Shown: positions 1 through 7,674, counted from the stretch's first letter. The stretch: 64,000 bases of DNA from Nocardioides guangzhouensis (GCF_004519545.1 NZ_SDKM01000003.1:124001-188000); one strand, 5' to 3'. Notes: generated from the sequence alone by a model not told the origin. Translations and numbers: made by a program.

Positions 1-2
1 GC

Positions 3-704
3 GCCACCTGGGAGACCACGTTCGTCAACGACGACCCGCGCGCGTTCTACGACTGCATGGCGTTCTTCCCGGGCGGCCGGCGCGGCCTCGCGATGAGCGA
101 CCCCGTCGACGGGAGGTTCCGGATCATCGAGACCACCGACGGCGGGTCCTCGTGGTCGGTCGTCGACCCGGCTGGGATGCCGCCGGCCGTCGACGGCGAG
201 TTCGGGTTCGCCGCGAGCGGCACCTGCCTGGTCACCGCCGGTGGTCGCGACGTGTGGCTGGCCTCCGGTGGCGCCGCGTCCCGGGTGTTCCACTCCCACG
301 ACCGCGGCCACACCTGGACCGTCAGCGACACCACCATCCCGCCCGACGCCGCGAACGGCGGCGGCGTCTTCTCCCTCGCGTTCCGCAACCCCCGCCAGGG
401 ACTCGCCGTCGGCGGCAACCTCGGTACGCCGACCGTCGGCGCCGACATGGCGGCGTACACCCGCGACGGCCAGACCTGGCTGCCGGCCGGCGACCCCGGC
501 GGCTACCGGTCCGCCGTGGAGTGGGTGTACGGCGCGCCGCGCACCGCGCTCGCCGTCGGCCCCACCGGCAGCGACATCACGCGGGACGGCGGCCGCACGT
601 GGACGACGTTCAGCGACACGGGCTTCGACTCGGTGCAGTGCACTCCCGACGGCGGCTGCTGGGCCTCCGGCTCCGGCGGGCGCGTCGCCACCTTCGCCCG
701 CTGA
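3..704 (+). CDS. Asp-box (BNR) repeat protein, 5' end missing
   Basis: The frame is open from the left edge, so the N-terminus and any signal peptide lie outside the window. The visible 233 residues carry at least four Asp-box turns of the S/T-x-D-x-G-x-T-W type (TTDGGSSW, SHDRGHTW, TRDGQTW, TRDGGRTW), spaced as in a beta-propeller. Proteins of this kind in actinobacteria are usually exported and annotated as BNR, sialidase-like or YCF48-like; no catalytic residues can be assigned from this fragment. It ends with TGA 87 bp before the secreted protease gene on the same strand. The fold call is firm; the function is unknown. Confidence 0.75.
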   Translation, partial: ATWETTFVNDDPRAFYDCMAFFPGGRRGLAMSDPVDGRFRIIETTDGGSSWSVVDPAGMPPAVDGEFGFAASGTCLVTAGGRDVWLASGGAASRVFHSHDRGHTWTVSDTTIPPDAANGGGVFSLAFRNPRQGLAVGGNLGTPTVGADMAAYTRDGQTWLPAGDPGGYRSAVEWVYGAPRTALAVGPTGSDITRDGGRTWTTFSDTGFDSVQCTPDGGCWASGSGGRVATFAR

Positions 705-790
705 ACCCCCGATCCCCGGCCGCGTCCACCGCGCCGCCGGTCCGTCGCGCGGGCCGACCGCCCGTGCGTCCCCCCACCAAAGGAGTCACC

Positions 791-1609
791 ATGAAGCGCA
801 GTCGCCTCCTCCAGGTCGGCGTCGCGGCCTCCGGCCTCGTCGCCGCCTGTCTCGGCGCGGCCTCCGCCGGAGCCGCCGACTCGGACGTCCCGACGTTCCA
901 GGAGTACACCCACCAGGCCTACGTCGACACCGACGGGCAGTACATCGTCAACGGTGACGAGGCCCTGCCGAACACCGGCGAGCTGCGCCAGTACTACGAC
1001 CGGATGACCGCGACGAAGCAGAAGTCCATCCGGGAGGACGGGCTCATCGTCAACACGGTCAACGGCCAGGACGACAAGTGGTCCGCCTCCCAGGCGCTCA
1101 ACCTGACCTACTGCGTGAGCACCAAGTTCGGCACCAACTACGCGGCCGTCGTCAACGCCATGAACCAGGGCGCCTCGCTGTGGGAGAACGCGTCCTCGAA
1201 GGTGAACTTCGTCTACGTCCCCGCCCAGGACGCCAGCTGCACCACCCGCAACAGCTCGGTGCTGTTCTCGGTCGAGCCGACCAACACCCAGCAGTACATC
1301 GCCCGGGCGTTCTTCCCCAGCAGCCCCAAGAGCAGCCGCAACATCCTGGTCAACGCGAAGTCGCTGCAGAACTCCGGCTCCTGGACCCCGGGCAACATCC
1401 TCGGCCACGAGCTCGGCCACACCCTGGGCTTCCGGCACGAGCACACCCGGCCCGAGGCCGGCACCTGCTTCGAGGACAACAACTGGCGTCCGCTGACGCC
1501 GTACGACTCGGTGTCGATCATGCACTACCCGCAGTGCAACGGCGGCTCCAGCAACCTGCAGTTCAGCTCGTACGACGGGCAGGGCGTGCGCGCGCTGTAC
1601 GGCAGCTGA
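791..1609 (+). CDS. secreted zinc metalloprotease (metzincin, M12A/M57-like)
   Basis: 272 residues. The ATG follows a strong AAAGGAG ribosome site at 780-786. An N-terminal signal peptide (basic MKRSR, hydrophobic stretch, AGA cleavage region near residue 30) indicates secretion. The catalytic zinc motif HELGHTLGFRHEH (near residue 203) fits HExxHxxGxxH of metzincins, and a Met-turn SIMHYP follows near residue 239. The HEH extension and SIMHY turn resemble astacin-like and M57 'HEIGH' proteases. Several cysteines suggest disulfides in the exported enzyme. The substrate cannot be read from sequence. A strong hairpin lies just downstream. Confidence 0.85.
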   Translation: MKRSRLLQVGVAASGLVAACLGAASAGAADSDVPTFQEYTHQAYVDTDGQYIVNGDEALPNTGELRQYYDRMTATKQKSIREDGLIVNTVNGQDDKWSASQALNLTYCVSTKFGTNYAAVVNAMNQGASLWENASSKVNFVYVPAQDASCTTRNSSVLFSVEPTNTQQYIARAFFPSSPKSSRNILVNAKSLQNSGSWTPGNILGHELGHTLGFRHEHTRPEAGTCFEDNNWRPLTPYDSVSIMHYPQCNGGSSNLQFSSYDGQGVRALYGS

Positions 1610-1630
1610 CGACCCCCGGCAGGTGACGGC

Positions 1631-1656
1631 GGGCTCCCGGGACCACCCGGGGGCCC
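1631..1656 (+). terminator. intrinsic terminator-like hairpin after the metalloprotease gene
   Basis: An 11-bp G/C stem (GGGCTCCCGGG against CCCGGGGGCCC, one G-T pair) closes on the loop ACCA, 22 nt after the stop codon. There is no clear T-tract, as is common in high-GC actinobacteria. The remaining 1657-1814 gap holds further small self-complementary stretches but no supportable gene. Confidence 0.6.
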
Positions 1657-1814
1657 GTCGTCGTACCGGGGTCCCAGGAGCATGGGCCACTGGTGACCTG
1701 CCCCGGGAAGAGGGGACCGTCGGGACATCCGACGAAAGGCAGTCCCATGAACAGGCTCACGATCCTCGGCGCCGCAGCGGCGCAGGTCACCGTCCCCGGG
1801 TCGGGCCCTCCCGG

Positions 1815-2447
1815 TCAGGCCCGCCAGACCGGGGCGACCTCCTTGCGGTAGCGACGTCCGAAGACCGTGGTGAGCACGGCGTACACCGGCCCCGGCACGT
1901 TCCCCTTGATCGCGGCCAGCTCGCCGGGTCCGGCGCCGTCGCTCACCCAGGCGAAGAAGTGCCCGCCGCGGGCCGGGGAGACCTTGCCGAACTTGCGGCC
2001 CATCTCCTTGATCGCCGGGGCCTCCCGGTTCGCCTGGTAGACGTCCTCCAGCTCGGCTTCCTCGTGCTCGAGGTGCGCGATCGTCACCTCCTGCAGGCTG
2101 CGGAACGCCGCCAGCGCACCCGCGGCGTCCTCCTTCGACGCCGTCGCCCGCAGCTTCGTCATCGCCGCGCCGGCGTCGGCCAGGGCCGTGGCCATCGCCT
2201 CGTGCTCGGTGTCCAGCTCGGCGAGCAGGTCCGGGCTCACGCCGACCGCCATCAGCCCGGGCCAGGCGATCTCGTGCTCGCCCTCGTGGTGGTAGGTCAG
2301 CTCGAAGTGGAAGTTCGCCCACGCCGTCGCCAGCTGCTCGGCCCGGGCCTTGTTCCCCGCGGGGAACGCCTCCAGCGCGCCGATGAAGCGCGTCAGGTCA
2401 CGGCGTACGGCGCCGTGGATCGCCTTGTTCATGCTCATCTCCGCCAT
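1815..2447 (-). CDS. hemerythrin-domain protein
   Basis: 210 residues. The helical His/Glu-rich pattern (FHFELTYHHEGEHE, TEHEAM, TIAHLEHEEAELE) fits the iron ligands of a four-helix hemerythrin HHE domain in the N-terminal 150 residues. The C-terminal 60 residues (VFGRRYRKEVAPVW) are shared by actinobacterial hemerythrin-like proteins. Such proteins bind O2 or NO, or act in redox and iron sensing; the ligand here is not known. It converges with the metalloprotease gene. A partial DevR-type box lies 43-56 nt before the start codon, compatible with hypoxia control. Start chosen at the first ATG; ATG codons a few residues further in are alternatives. Confidence 0.8.
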   Translation of the reverse strand: MAEMSMNKAIHGAVRRDLTRFIGALEAFPAGNKARAEQLATAWANFHFELTYHHEGEHEIAWPGLMAVGVSPDLLAELDTEHEAMATALADAGAAMTKLRATASKEDAAGALAAFRSLQEVTIAHLEHEEAELEDVYQANREAPAIKEMGRKFGKVSPARGGHFFAWVSDGAGPGELAAIKGNVPGPVYAVLTTVFGRRYRKEVAPVWRA

Positions 2448-2489
2448 GGACGAAGCGTAGGGACGCAGCGCCCGCGGGACATCCCTTCA

Positions 2490-2503
2490 CGACCACAGGT
2501 CCC
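2490..2503 (-). promoter_or_regulatory. partial DevR/OsdR-type box upstream of the hemerythrin gene
   Basis: On the minus strand the site reads GGGACCTGTGGTCG. The first half matches the DosR/DevR core GGGAC-N4-G; the second half ends TCG rather than CCC, so it is a one-and-a-half match. Its place 43-56 nt upstream of the ATG suits an activator. It is weaker than the two boxes in the arginine deiminase cluster. Confidence 0.3.
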
Positions 2504-2528
2504 ACATCCTCGGGTCGACGACCGGAGG

Positions 2529-3755
2529 TCAGGTGCCGGTCGCGAGCTCCCGGACCACGGCGAGGAGCCGGTCGACGTCGTCGGTCGAGGTGTACGGCGC
2601 GAGGCCGGCGCGAACCGCTCCGTCGTCGCCGAGGCCGGCGTGCCGTGAGGCCTCGAGGGCGTAGAAGCTGCCGGCTGGCGCGTTCACCCCCCGTGCCGCG
2701 AGCGCCTCGTGGACCGCGCGGCCGGTGTGGCCGCTGACGCCGAACAGCAGGGTCGGGGTGCGGTGGCGGGGACGGCCGTGCAGGGTGACGCCGTCGATGC
2801 CGCGGAGCCCGGCCAGCAGCCGCTCGAGCAGCAGGTCCTCCTGGTGCTCGACCGCGGCCATGCTGGCGACCACCCGCTCGCGGCGACTGCGGCCGGTCGC
2901 CTCGCCCGGGGCGAGGCCGGCGATGAAGTCGACGGTCGCGGTGACGCCCGCGAGCAGCTCGTAGGGGAGGGTGCCGAGCTCGAACCGCTCGGGCACGTCG
3001 TCGGTCGAGGGCAGCAGCTTGTCGGGCCGCAGGGTCTCCAGGAGGGCGGGGTCCGCGGCGAGCGCGCCGAGGTGCGGCCCGAAGAACTTGTACGGCGAGC
3101 ACACCAGCAGGTCCGCGCCCAGCGCGGTGCGGTCGACCGGGGCGTGCGGCGTGAGGTGCACCGCGTCGACGTGCAGCAGCGCCCCGACCCGGTGTGCCGC
3201 GTCGGCGACCCGGCGTACGTCCGGGCGGGTGCCGAAGAGGTTGGACGCGCCCGTGACCGCGACCAGTCGGGTGCGATCGGTGAGCAGCGGCTCCACGTCG
3301 TCGAGCTCGGCGGTGGCCGGGTCGAAGCCCACCCATCGGACCGTGGCACCGGCGCGCTCCGCCCAGGTGACCCAGGGCCGGATGTTCGCGTCGTGGTCGA
3401 GCCTGGTGACCACGACCTCGTCGCCCGGTCCCCAGGCGGCGCTGAGCGTGCGGGCGAGGTCGAAGGTCAGCTGGGTCATCGAGCGACCGAACACCACCCC
3501 GGCCGGGTCGCTGCCCAGCAGGTCGCCGACCGCAGCCCGGGCCTCGGCCACGATCCGCTCCGCCCGCTGCTCCGAGTCGGTCACGGTCCCGCGGTTGGAG
3601 ACGCCCGCGGTCATCGCCCCGGCCACCGCCTCCGCGACCGCGGTCGGCACCTGGGAGCCGCCGGGTCCGTCGAAGTAGGCAACGCCGAGGTCGAGCGCCG
3701 GGAACTGCGTCCGGACCCGGTCGGTGAACGTCGCGTCGAGGTAGGTGTCGGTCAC
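2529..3755 (-). CDS. cysteine desulfurase-like class V aminotransferase
   Basis: 408 residues, a full-length PLP-dependent fold-type I enzyme. The PLP lysine sits in CSPYKFFGPHLG (near residue 222), with the cofactor aspartate region in LLHVDAVHLTPH before it. The start FPALDLGVAYFDGPGGSQVP and overall length fit the VC1184-like subfamily of cysteine desulfurase homologs rather than SufS or IscS. No iron-sulfur assembly genes lie nearby, so desulfurase activity is only an inference. GTG start; a TAGGGT box ends 6 nt upstream, indicating a leaderless mRNA. Confidence 0.8.
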   Translation of the reverse strand: MTDTYLDATFTDRVRTQFPALDLGVAYFDGPGGSQVPTAVAEAVAGAMTAGVSNRGTVTDSEQRAERIVAEARAAVGDLLGSDPAGVVFGRSMTQLTFDLARTLSAAWGPGDEVVVTRLDHDANIRPWVTWAERAGATVRWVGFDPATAELDDVEPLLTDRTRLVAVTGASNLFGTRPDVRRVADAAHRVGALLHVDAVHLTPHAPVDRTALGADLLVCSPYKFFGPHLGALAADPALLETLRPDKLLPSTDDVPERFELGTLPYELLAGVTATVDFIAGLAPGEATGRSRRERVVASMAAVEHQEDLLLERLLAGLRGIDGVTLHGRPRHRTPTLLFGVSGHTGRAVHEALAARGVNAPAGSFYALEASRHAGLGDDGAVRAGLAPYTSTDDVDRLLAVVRELATGT

Positions 3756-3764
3756 GCCTTGACC

Positions 3765-4135
3765 CTAGGCGGCTTCGGGCTCCTCCGCGCGGACACGGCG
3801 CCCGCGGACGATCACCCAGAGCACGAACGCGTTGACGAGTGCGCAGGCGAGGAAGGCGGCGAGGGTCCACCCACCTCCGTCCTGGTCTGCGACGGTGACG
3901 CCGTGGGCTGTCTCGATGGCTGAGTAGCGGCCATGACGCCGATGCTCACGGGCAGGGTGACCAGGAGCGCGAACCCCCACAGGAAGCCCCCGTCCGTCCC
4001 GCCGGCGCCCCACTCCTCGGCGGCCGCCGCGAGGATCACCAGCGCTGCCATCGTCAGGTAGAAGCCGGCCAGGACGCCGGCCACGACTCCGTTCCGGTAG
4101 GCACTGGGTGTGAAGAACGCTCGCATGCTCCACAT
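3765..4135 (-). pseudogene. small membrane protein gene split by a frameshift
   Basis: Two overlapping minus-strand frames together encode one small membrane protein. The first, from ATG 4135, gives MWSMRAFFTPSAYRNG and two membrane segments (VVAGVLAGFYLTMAALVILA; GFLWGFALLVTLPVSIGVMA), then turns into a hydrophilic, serine/proline-rich tail. The third segment (WTLAAFLACALVNAFVLWVI) and the basic end RGRRVRAEEPEAA lie one frame over. One missing base near 3929-3934 would rejoin them. Either the gene is recently inactivated or the base is a sequencing error. The family is not recognised with certainty. It diverges from ychF. Confidence 0.6.
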
Positions 4136-4242
4136 GGTGAGCGCCGCGTCCCCCTCCCGTCCTGAGCTTTCCTGCTCAGGCCCCGTCGATCGCTCCTCGA
4201 CGGATTCGGCGGGCGCTGCCACGCGCCGTAGACTCGCGGCCC

Positions 4243-5337
4243 GTGGCACTCACCATCGGCATCGTCGGCCTCCCCAACGCAGGCAAGTCGACGCTCTTCA
4301 ACGCACTGACCAAGAACGACGTCCTGGCGGCGAACTACCCGTTCGCGACGATCGAGCCCAACGTCGGCGTGGTCGGCGTGCCCGACGGCCGGCTCGCGCG
4401 GCTCTCCGAGATCTTCGGCAGCGCCCGGATCCTGCCGGCGACCGTGGAGTTCGTCGACATCGCGGGCATCGTGCGCGGTGCGTCCGAGGGGGAGGGCCTG
4501 GGCAACAAGTTCCTGTCCCACATCCGCGAGTCGGCGGCGATCTGCCAGGTGACGCGCGTGTTCCGGGACGAGGACGTCACGCACGTCGACGGTGAGGTCA
4601 ACCCCGCCAGCGACATCTCGACGATCCAGACCGAGATGATCCTGGCCGACCTCCAGACCGTCGAGAAGGCGGTCCCGCGGCTGGAGAAGGAGGCGCGCGG
4701 CAAGAAGGACCTGGTCGCGAACCTCGAGGCGGCGAAGGAGGCACAGGCGGCGCTGGAGGCCGGTACGCCGATCATCGCGACGACGATCGACCGCTTCCTG
4801 ATCCGGGAGCTGTCCCTGCTGACCGCGAAGCCCTACATCTACGTCTTCAACTGCGACGCCGACGAGCTCGGCGACGAGGACCTCAAGGCGAAGATGCGCG
4901 ACCTTGTCGCGCCGGCCGAGGCGATCTTCCTCGACGCGAAGTTCGAGGCCGAGCTGGTCGAGCTCGGTGACGACGACGAGGCACGGGCGATGCTCGCCGA
5001 GATGGGCGTCGACGAGCCCGGCCTCGACGTGCTCGCCCGGGTCGGTTTCGACACCCTCGGCCTGCAGACCTACCTCACCGCCGGTCCCAAGGAGACCCGC
5101 GCCTGGACCATCCCCAAGGGCGCGACCGCACCCGAGGCGGCCGGCGTCATCCACACCGACTTCCAGCGCGGCTTCATCAAGGCCGAGGTCGTGTCGTACG
5201 ACGAGCTCGTCGGGCTCGGCTCGATGCAGAAGGCGCGGGAGGCCGGCAAGGTCCGCATGGAGGGCAAGGACTACGTCATGCAGGACGGCGACGTGGTCGA
5301 GTTCCGTCATGGCGCAACATCTCGATCCAAGTCCTGA
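4243..5337 (+). CDS. ychF: YchF/OLA1 family P-loop ATPase, altered C-terminal tail
   Basis: 364 residues. Walker A is GLPNAGKST (residues 7-15), then NYPFATIEPNVGVV (switch I) and DIAGIVRGASEGEGLGNKF (G3 and the YchF signature). The C-terminal TGS domain covers about residues 278-358. YchF binds ATP and ribosomes and acts in translation and stress responses. The family almost always ends EFRFNV; here EFR is followed by HGATSRSKS because the 3' end is interrupted, while the lost FNV-stop end is found at 6101-6129. GTG start with TAGACT ending 8 nt upstream (leaderless). The last 12 residues are the odd part; the core should be functional. Confidence 0.93.
   Translation: MALTIGIVGLPNAGKSTLFNALTKNDVLAANYPFATIEPNVGVVGVPDGRLARLSEIFGSARILPATVEFVDIAGIVRGASEGEGLGNKFLSHIRESAAICQVTRVFRDEDVTHVDGEVNPASDISTIQTEMILADLQTVEKAVPRLEKEARGKKDLVANLEAAKEAQAALEAGTPIIATTIDRFLIRELSLLTAKPYIYVFNCDADELGDEDLKAKMRDLVAPAEAIFLDAKFEAELVELGDDDEARAMLAEMGVDEPGLDVLARVGFDTLGLQTYLTAGPKETRAWTIPKGATAPEAAGVIHTDFQRGFIKAEVVSYDELVGLGSMQKAREAGKVRMEGKDYVMQDGDVVEFRHGATSRSKS
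5286..5306 (+). repeat. ychF 3'-end repeat, copy 1 (left junction)
   Basis: This 21-bp stretch, containing GGCGACGTGGTCGAGTTCCG, is inside ychF and encodes GDVVEFR. It recurs exactly at 6096-6116. Sequence diverges immediately after 5306, where ychF should continue into FNV-stop. It marks the left edge of an 810-bp unit. Confidence 0.85.
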
Positions 5338-5428
5338 CGCACTTCAAGACGCTCGCAACGCGGCATGTGAGTGCATCGGCTGCAGCGCGGCATTCTCGGT
5401 CGGTGAGCGCGACTTCGCCGGGGCGTAA
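5309..5428 (+). CDS. possible 39-residue peptide with a CxCxxC motif
   Basis: A short reading frame begins with ATG three bases after the left ychF repeat (MAQHLDPSPDALQ...) and ends ACECIGCSAAFSVGERDFAGA. The clustered cysteines CECIGC could bind metal or be chance. There is no clear ribosome site, and its stop overlaps the -10 box of the lipoprotein gene. It overlaps the altered end of ychF in another frame. Reported because it fills the start of the inserted segment; confidence that it is translated is low. Confidence 0.2.
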   Translation: MAQHLDPSPDALQDARNAACECIGCSAAFSVGERDFAGA

Positions 5429-5437
5429 TCTGTTCGT

Positions 5438-6016
5438 GTGAGGGCCGCTGGTTGGTTCGCCCTGAGCGTGGTCGTAGTCCTGTGCCTGACCAGCACCGCA
5501 TGCTCGTCGGCGCAACGGAGCCAGACACAGACTCGGAGTGAGCTCTCCGAACAGCTCGAGACGATGGCCACAGCCAAAGGGCGACCGTTGTACTTCCTTG
5601 GCCGGTCCCACGACGGTCTCGACCTCACGTGGGTCGAGGGTGGTGGCTACTTCGCCTACGGCACGTGCGAGATCCAGATCGAGGACGAGGGCGGATGCAC
5701 CCCCCCGATACAGGTGCAGAACGGCTCGAAGAGCCTAACGGGCGCTGTAGGTTGCAGCCGCCTCGCCGACATACGCGGCGTCCCGGCAGTCTACTTCGGC
5801 GGTGGGCTCGTCTTGTTCACGCAGGACTCCACTGTCACCATCTTCGACGATGGTGCCGGCCGGGACCTGCCGAGCATCGCCGACGAGTTGCGCCCCGTCT
5901 CCGGACCGGCAGACGTGACAAAGCCGCTGCCCGCACCCGCGAAGGACATCCTCGACACGATCGCCAAGAATTGCGGTACACAGCCGGGAGACGTCGGTCC
6001 GCCGGCGGACGAGTAG
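5438..6016 (+). CDS. putative lipoprotein of unknown function
   Basis: 192 residues. A hydrophobic N-terminus (FALSVVVVLCLTSTAC) ends in a lipobox LTSTAC with the acylated cysteine near residue 22. The mature part has further cysteines (GTCEIQIEDEGGCTPP, GAVGCSRL, KNCGTQ) suited to disulfides outside the membrane. No family is recognised. Codon use is visibly richer in A and T at third positions than the neighbours (GCA, ACA, CGT and GAT are frequent), a sign of transfer. GTG start with TAATCT ending 6 nt upstream (leaderless). It is the main cargo between the first two ychF repeat copies. Confidence 0.7.
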   Translation: MRAAGWFALSVVVVLCLTSTACSSAQRSQTQTRSELSEQLETMATAKGRPLYFLGRSHDGLDLTWVEGGGYFAYGTCEIQIEDEGGCTPPIQVQNGSKSLTGAVGCSRLADIRGVPAVYFGGGLVLFTQDSTVTIFDDGAGRDLPSIADELRPVSGPADVTKPLPAPAKDILDTIAKNCGTQPGDVGPPADE

Positions 6017-6095
6017 GGACGACACTCCGTTCGGCACGAGGTCCATCGCACTCTCATCGGCTATGTGAGTGTGTTGGACCCGGGGCGCTGTCCGG

Positions 6096-6129
6096 CGGCG
6101 ACGTGGTCGAGTTCCGGTTCAACGTGTAG
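6096..6129 (+). repeat. ychF 3'-end repeat, copy 2 (complete end with stop)
   Basis: The first 21 bp repeat copy 1 exactly; the copy then continues GTTCAACGTGTAG, so in frame it reads GDVVEFRFNV-stop, the standard YchF C-terminus. This looks like the displaced original 3' end of ychF, 810 bp downstream of the present junction. Confidence 0.85.
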
Positions 6130-6147
6130 CCGACTCCCGGCTGGGTC

Positions 6148-6792
6148 CTACCGCCGGAAGGTCAGGTGGATGGTGCCGCTCTCGGCCGTCTCGGCGATGA
6201 CATCGTAGCCGGACTCCAGGCCGCGCAGGTCGTCCCAGAGGCGGATGCCGCGGCCGAGGAGCATCGGTGCGATCGCGACGTGGAGCCGGTCGACCAGCCG
6301 TGCCGCGAGGAAGTCGCGCACGACGGTCGCTCCGCCGCCGACGCGGACGTCCTTGCCCCCGGCGGCTTCCAGGGCCCGGTCGAGCGCCTCCTGCGGTGTC
6401 GCGGACAGGAAGTGGAACGTCGTGCCGCCGGCCATCTCGATCGATGCCCTCGGGGCGCTGTGCGTGAGGACGAGCACCGGGACCCGGAACGGGGGCTCGT
6501 CGCCCCACCAGCCCCGCCAGTCCGGGTCGTCCGGGAAGCTGTGCAGGCCGAACATCCCCGCGCCCATGATCTCCGCGCCGACCTCGGCGAAGTAGGCCTC
6601 GGCGTACTTGTCGTCCACGCCGGTGGTGCCCTCACCCGAGGTGTCGTGCAGGACGCGTTCACGGAAGGTCCGGGTCGCGGCGTACGCGCCGACCAGGCGC
6701 GACCAGTCCTCGCCGAAGGGGTTCTCGGGGGTCTGGTCCGTCGTGGTCGCGAATCCGTCGAGCGAGATGTTGAGGTCGACCCGGACTGCCAT
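6148..6792 (-). CDS. dihydrofolate reductase-family (RibD C-terminal-like) protein
   Basis: 214 residues. The start MAVRVDLNISLDGFATT matches the first strand and loop of the DHFR/RibD C-terminal fold, GGKDVRVGGGATVVRDFLAARLVDRLHVAIAPMLLGRGIRLWDDL the conserved NADPH-binding and C-terminal part. These stand-alone proteins are probably NADPH-dependent reductases of unknown substrate; a role in folate metabolism should not be assumed. The gene sits alone between copies 2 and 3 of the ychF 3'-end repeat and points toward ychF. ATG chosen at the conserved N-terminus. Confidence 0.8.
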   Translation of the reverse strand: MAVRVDLNISLDGFATTTDQTPENPFGEDWSRLVGAYAATRTFRERVLHDTSGEGTTGVDDKYAEAYFAEVGAEIMGAGMFGLHSFPDDPDWRGWWGDEPPFRVPVLVLTHSAPRASIEMAGGTTFHFLSATPQEALDRALEAAGGKDVRVGGGATVVRDFLAARLVDRLHVAIAPMLLGRGIRLWDDLRGLESGYDVIAETAESGTIHLTFRR

Positions 6793-6833
6793 CGGTGCCT
6801 CCAGCGCGAGATTCCATGGACTGCCATCACCAC

Positions 6834-6862
6834 ACGTGGTGGAGCTCCGCTTCAACGTGCAG
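6834..6862 (+). repeat. diverged third copy of the ychF 3' end
   Basis: 29 bp align with 6101-6129 at 25 positions. In the YchF frame it reads VVELRFNVQ. Two differences are silent (GTC/GTG, CGG/CGC), one changes F to L, and one turns the TAG stop into CAG. The coding-type pattern suggests a real but older ychF 3' end. It lies between the starts and ends of two minus-strand genes and is not part of either as coding sequence on the plus strand. Confidence 0.6.
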
Positions 6863-7268
6863 CGGTCGTGCGGGCAAAGCCTGCCAGGCGTGGGGTCACG
6901 ACGACCTCGCCGACGCCCAGCATCTCCACCTTCTGCTCGAGCAGGTCCCGCACCCGCTCGTCGATCGACCCGTAGACCTCGATCCGCCGCAGCGTGATCA
7001 TGCCTCCCAGCTTCCTGAACTCCTCGCGTCCGACCCCGAGGTGGAGCTCGAGCGACGCGCTGTCCGGATGAACGGCGGTGACGGTCATGCGACCCCGCTC
7101 CTCGTCGAGGTGGAAGCCGTACGCGATGAGCTGCGGCTCGCGCTCCTCGATGACGGCGACCACCCGCCGGATCCCTTCCTTCAGCTCATCCAGACGGTCC
7201 GGGAGGATGTCGGAGTGGTCGACGTAGATCACCACGTCCGCCGCTCTCGCTGTGACCGCACCGGTCAT
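6852..7268 (-). CDS. hypothetical protein, dimeric alpha/beta barrel-like
   Basis: 138 residues, no signal peptide or membrane segment. The pattern VVIYVDHSDILPDRLDELKEGIRRVVAVIEE, then LIAYGFHLDEERGRMTVTAVHPDSASLELHLGVGREEFRKL, resembles one unit of the antibiotic-biosynthesis-monooxygenase (ABM) fold, with extra sequence at the C-terminus. No catalytic residues can be named. ATG start with TAGCGT ending 6 nt upstream (leaderless). Its stop codon falls inside the third ychF-end repeat, so the 3' end of this gene abuts an old junction. The fold call is tentative. Confidence 0.65.
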   Translation of the reverse strand: MTGAVTARAADVVIYVDHSDILPDRLDELKEGIRRVVAVIEEREPQLIAYGFHLDEERGRMTVTAVHPDSASLELHLGVGREEFRKLGGMITLRRIEVYGSIDERVRDLLEQKVEMLGVGEVVVTPRLAGFARTTAAR

Positions 7269-7287
7269 GCCCCCACGCTACGCCCGT

Positions 7288-7674
7288 TCAGTCCACGAGG
7301 TCCGGCCCGTCGGGAGGCGCCTCGGTGCCGGTGCTGAACCGGATCCGGTGGCCGTCGGGGTCGGCGACGTTCATCTCGCGCACGCCCCACTCGAACGTGG
7401 TCGGGGGCTGGCGGATGTCGACGTCGCGGTCGAGCAGCACCTCGTAGAGGTCGTCGACGTCGTCGACCCAGACCGCGACCCAGGTGCCGGTGCTGCCCTG
7501 CCCGTCCTGGCAGAACTGGATCTCGGCCCGGCCCGAGACCACGCCGCCGTACGTCGGGGGCTCGCCCCAGGCCCACGAGAGCTGGAAGCCGAGCACGTCG
7601 ACGTAGTAGGCGAGGCTGGCCGCGACGTCGCGCACGTTGAGGATCGGGACGACGTGCTGCACACGGGCGCTCAC
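7288..7674 (-). CDS. VOC (glyoxalase/bleomycin-resistance fold) protein
   Basis: 128 residues, the size of a single VOC domain with paired beta-alpha-beta-beta-beta modules. Start VQHVVPILNVRDVAASLAYYVDVLGFQLSWAW and end FEWGVREMNVADPDGHRIRF are typical. The substrate is unknown; such proteins include lyases, dioxygenases and resistance proteins. GTG at 7674 is preferred to longer upstream starts because TGTGAT ends 6 nt before it and because a longer frame would run through the 14-bp tandem repeat. Confidence 0.8.
   Translation of the reverse strand: MSARVQHVVPILNVRDVAASLAYYVDVLGFQLSWAWGEPPTYGGVVSGRAEIQFCQDGQGSTGTWVAVWVDDVDDLYEVLLDRDVDIRQPPTTFEWGVREMNVADPDGHRIRFSTGTEAPPDGPDLVD

Noticed and set aside
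1747-1851. A 34-codon frame (MNRLTILGAAAAQ...) after GAAAGG, downstream of the metalloprotease gene
   Set aside because: It runs into the 3' end of the hemerythrin gene on the other strand, has no recognisable content, and follows a terminator. At most a remnant.
5307-6095. The ychF insert considered as an insertion sequence
   Set aside because: There is no transposase and no terminal inverted repeat; the flanking 21-bp direct repeat is gene-specific and far longer than a usual target duplication.
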